This document shows, piece after piece, positions 60,918-64,000 of a stretch of 64,000 nt of DNA; position 1 is the first letter of the stretch; each line of letters starts with the position of its first letter. Position numbers and translations under genes: made by a program. The stretch lies in assembly GCA_947683425.1 (NCBI GenBank), contig CANTUQ010000158.1, forward strand, positions 2,728,001-2,792,000, read 5' to 3'. Below the pieces are notes generated by a model that made no database searches, had not been told where the DNA came from, and worked only from the letters and a program-made list of their open reading frames with translations. This stretch comes from Excoecaria cochinchinensis. Taxonomy: Eukaryota > Streptophyta > Magnoliopsida > Malpighiales > Euphorbiaceae.

Positions 60918-63104
60918 GAAGATAGATTACAAAAAGGCTCTATACTCGATACCAAATGAATTATATAACAATTCCTAAGTTCATACATATTTATCATGTC
61001 AATTACTGTACTTCCTACAACTATAAATTGATACTTTATTAGTTAAATTAGCAATTTACTCATACTCATGTGCATTTCCCCGTTGATAATTACTTTATAG
61101 TCATTTGCTAACCCTAAACATGCATAATAAGCTAAGGGGAAGGGTTAGGGGTTGACCAATGGCAACTAGGAGCTCAAGAAGAAGAAGAAAAAGCCTAAAA
61201 TGAGTTGTTCTGTCGCGAGGTCGCGACATGTGTCGCGCTCGCGATAGAGACTCGCCTTTGGTGCCTCACGGCACCACTTTTTACCCTAAATTTGAATCGC
61301 ACAAACCACCATCTAGAAAACATTTTTAGGAAAAATGTCTTCATAACAATTGTTCCCTAGGATGTTATCTTTCAAGTCGGACAATTTTTGGGTCATTTCG
61401 ACATCTATAACAAAAGATATGATCTAAACAATCCATACTATTCCAGGGAACCCGCCAGAATAGGGTAACCTTCGTTCTAATTACTTTTTGGGATACTTAG
61501 GGCCTGAATTAGATCAAGCACCCTCTTAGACATTTTTAGATAAGGATCGTATCTTTCATATGCAATTGGAATCAACCCAATTGGGATCCTATAACTCTAC
61601 TTATAACAAATACTATACACAGGGGTGTAATGACAGATAAGCAGAATTTCGCAAAATCAAGCTCTATCATCAACACAAACACTAAAATGATCAGGTTACA
61701 TACTTTAAACATATATACACTTGTCATGAGCACTGTAAGCAATCAAAATGAACATCTTGAGCTAATTAAAGCTCATCAAGCATCTCTTTATTTCCACATG
61801 TCTTTGTTCAAGCATTTCTCATATAAACACATGCAAAGTTAACACAGTCACACTCGATCCCTACCTCTAGGAACTCGATCACAGCTCTCTACTCGTTCCG
61901 ATCTTCTCTTTCCCTTTATCGACTCTCTTGCCTCCATGTTGCACCAAAACCATACACAAAAACACTTGGGGTTACTCTTCTTTTTGCTTTAAGTCAAAAT
62001 AGAAACCAAGTAGTAGAAGAAGACTAATGCTATCATAATAGTACTACTTACCTCTTCTCAAACTCCACTCTCTTTATCCCAACCTAAATGATTCTCCTTA
62101 GGAGCAAATGAAAAAGAGAAGAAAAGAGAGGAAGGTAGAGCACGGCAACACCAAGGAAAAGGAAAAAGGATGGAAAGCCTAAAGCAAAAGGGCCAAAACT
62201 AGGAAATGAATAAAATGAACAAATGTTGGCCGGTCAAACCCAAAGAAACCAAATCCTCTCACATAAGTGCCACCAAACCAAATAAATGCCAACCACTTCA
62301 ATTAATCCATCCATATCTTAAGCCAAGCCAAGCTAAGCCAAGCCAAGCCAAACCAAGTGTCTCTTCCCTACAATGACACTTGGCACACTCCTACAATGCC
62401 ACTTGTCAAACTCTTATGCCGCCACTTGACACTCTTATACAATGACACTTGTCACTTTTCTATGATACCATGTGTCAACTCCCTACAACTCCAAGTCTCT
62501 TAGTCCCACTTATGCACACATCTCGCGAGGGGGTCTGTCGCGTTCGCGACACTTCTCGCGCTCGCTACAGAACGCTCACGCCCGCACCAACCAGCTGAAG
62601 TTCGAAAACCGCTGGAGGGCTCTGTCGCGCCCGCGACACTTGTCGCGCTCGCGACAGAACTCTCGCACATAAACTTACCTTTTTCGAACAAAACTCTGTA
62701 ATTCTTCTAGTGCCACTTTGGGGTGTGACAAATCTCTCCCCCTTAAGAAATTTCGTCCTCGAAATTTCCCTGCTAATCACTTACACCATACGGCTATCAA
62801 ATCAAACACACTTCACACTTTCCTTAATGCACTGCACTCTAATCCATATACTTCTTCTATGCATCTAGCACTGGATGTATATCCTGTCAGCTTTTCTCAA
62901 TGAAACGTATGCAATGATACTTTTTCACATACAAATGAGGGATGCGGATGAAATGGCCATGTAATGATTTATGTATGCAAAATGATACGAAAATGCAATG
63001 TAAGCTACTATAATGCACTTTTCCCATCCCCATGTTTCACTATGCTTATTTGCACATGATTCAAGGAGATAGCTGACAGGAATACAGAGTGTCACCTCAA
63101 ACTC

Positions 63105-63161
63105 TTACCAATTCACATCTGCTGCTGTCTCTTCTATGCTCTCACGCGAGTCGGACTCCAT
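63105..63161 (-). pseudogene. 18-codon gag start of B2
   Basis: MESDSRESIEETAADVNW then TAA. Same length and place as in B1, closer to the family-A start at the first four residues. Confidence 0.55.
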
Positions 63162-63262
63162 CTATACATTACACAAACGACATCTGCATTAGGCCACAAC
63201 TCTAGACAAACCCTGACATTAACCTATACTCTACATCTTATAGACCAGAACCTCAAACCTAT

Positions 63263-63274
63263 GCTCTGATACCA
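63263..63274 (-). promoter_or_regulatory. Primer binding site of B2
   Basis: TGGTATCAGAGC on the minus strand, a perfect initiator tRNA-Met type PBS next to the right LTR. Confidence 0.92.
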
Positions 63275-64000
63275 CTAAATGTAAGACTCCCATACGCCTG
63301 GTAAGGAATATCGGGGCGCTACGCGGACACTTACATATACATGTACATGCATTAGCAGAAGCGATAGCATAAACACATCCATTTAACAGTAATTAAATAC
63401 TACACTAGGGCCCACTTGCATTTCATATTAACTACTTATACATTTACATGTTCATATTACATCTGTTTCCATTTAGCTTTACATATACATTTACATGTAC
63501 CTTTACCTGTGATTTTTCTACTTATATTACATAATGATGTTACTCAAAATGTAAAATTCTAACTCTTTCTTTTACAAAAAGCTATAGCAAAACTACTAGT
63601 GGCCTTGACCCGCAGATGTCCGCTCACTGGTCCGAACCTGTAACCTACAAGGAAATAAAAATCCGTGCTAAGCGATAACGCTTAGTGGGGATGAAAATAA
63701 TGCAAAGGACTTCTTTCCGAAGTCACATATAAAGCACACATTTCATATGACAAAATTAAATATCACATGCATATAGCTCTTATACATATACAGGTTGCAT
63801 GCTCAGTTATCAAATACTATGAACTCACGTGCATATATCATGTACTCTTTTACTTATTCATGTACACTACAACTTGTACATATCACGTATTCAAATGTAC
63901 GCTATCATGTGTCCATATACGTGTAAACACGCTCATGTAATTATACACTTGTATACAAAGCTGTCATGTATTTAAACATTACTCTCATGTACTATAGCTT

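Larger units (their letters stand above)
59622..64000 (-). mobile_element. Family-B element B2, cut by the window end
   Basis: Left LTR 59622-62730 (3109 bp), internal 62731-63279 (549 bp), and the first 721 bp of the right LTR from 63280. Minus-strand sense. The bases before it are ATTTG; the matching duplication would lie beyond the window. The right LTR begins TGTAAGACTCCC, slightly mutated. Confidence 0.93.

Overview
The window looks like plant nuclear heterochromatin: AT-rich, with almost every stretch assignable to nested transposable elements. I see no intact host gene, no tRNA or rRNA gene, and no bacterial-type operon. The plant assignment rests on LTRs beginning TGTAACACCCC, primer binding sites complementary to plant initiator tRNA-Met (TGGTATCAGAGC), a CACTA transposon, a Tat/Ogre-type gag-protease and a caulimovirid-like relic. 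The species cannot be read from the sequence.

Layout. (1) 1-10709: one family-A LTR element (5' LTR cut by the window edge, 3.84-kb 3' LTR), whose internal region carries a 5.3-kb CACTA element (TSD AGT), itself holding a solo LTR (TSD ACAAT). (2) 10710-26011: remains of Tat/Ogre-like Ty3/gypsy elements: minus-strand LTR pieces C1, C2 and C3, and a plus-strand gag-protease relic split by solo LTR D (TSD AGGCA) and ended by a 5'-truncated LTR (H). (3) 26012-31693: LTR pieces G (+), E-rev (-) and F (-), joined by rearrangement. (4) 31694-33007: a decayed caulimovirid-like RT/RNase H segment. (5) 33008-59621: LTR E (+), split by a 25.7-kb family-A array with four LTRs and three internal regions, flanked as one unit by TSD ACCAA. 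A complete family-B element (6.8 kb, TSD TACTG) lies inside the third array LTR. (6) 59622-64000: a second family-B element, cut by the window end.

Families A and B have very long LTRs (3.1-3.8 kb) around tiny internal regions (about 1.25 and 0.55 kb). These keep a PBS, a polypurine tract and a short gag start but no enzymes, so the elements must be mobilised in trans. The TGTAACACCCC ends, Met PBS and the 'TTTCGAGGACGAAATT' motif before the PPT suggest a Tekay/Del-type chromovirus as helper (inference).

The most unusual signal is shared LTR architecture. Families A, B, D, E, F, G and H appear to use a common scaffold: a CT-rich leader with a predicted ~200-bp intron, a conserved block about 'ctaggatgttaac', a 'gtggatag...ggcatgcc' block, and a near-invariant double hairpin near the 3' end. 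Short palindromic cassettes sit on this scaffold. Their sequence differs by family (CACGGTGG type, TGTCGCG type and others) while position is largely kept; copy number changes even between sibling LTRs; and D joins B-type ends to A-type cassettes.
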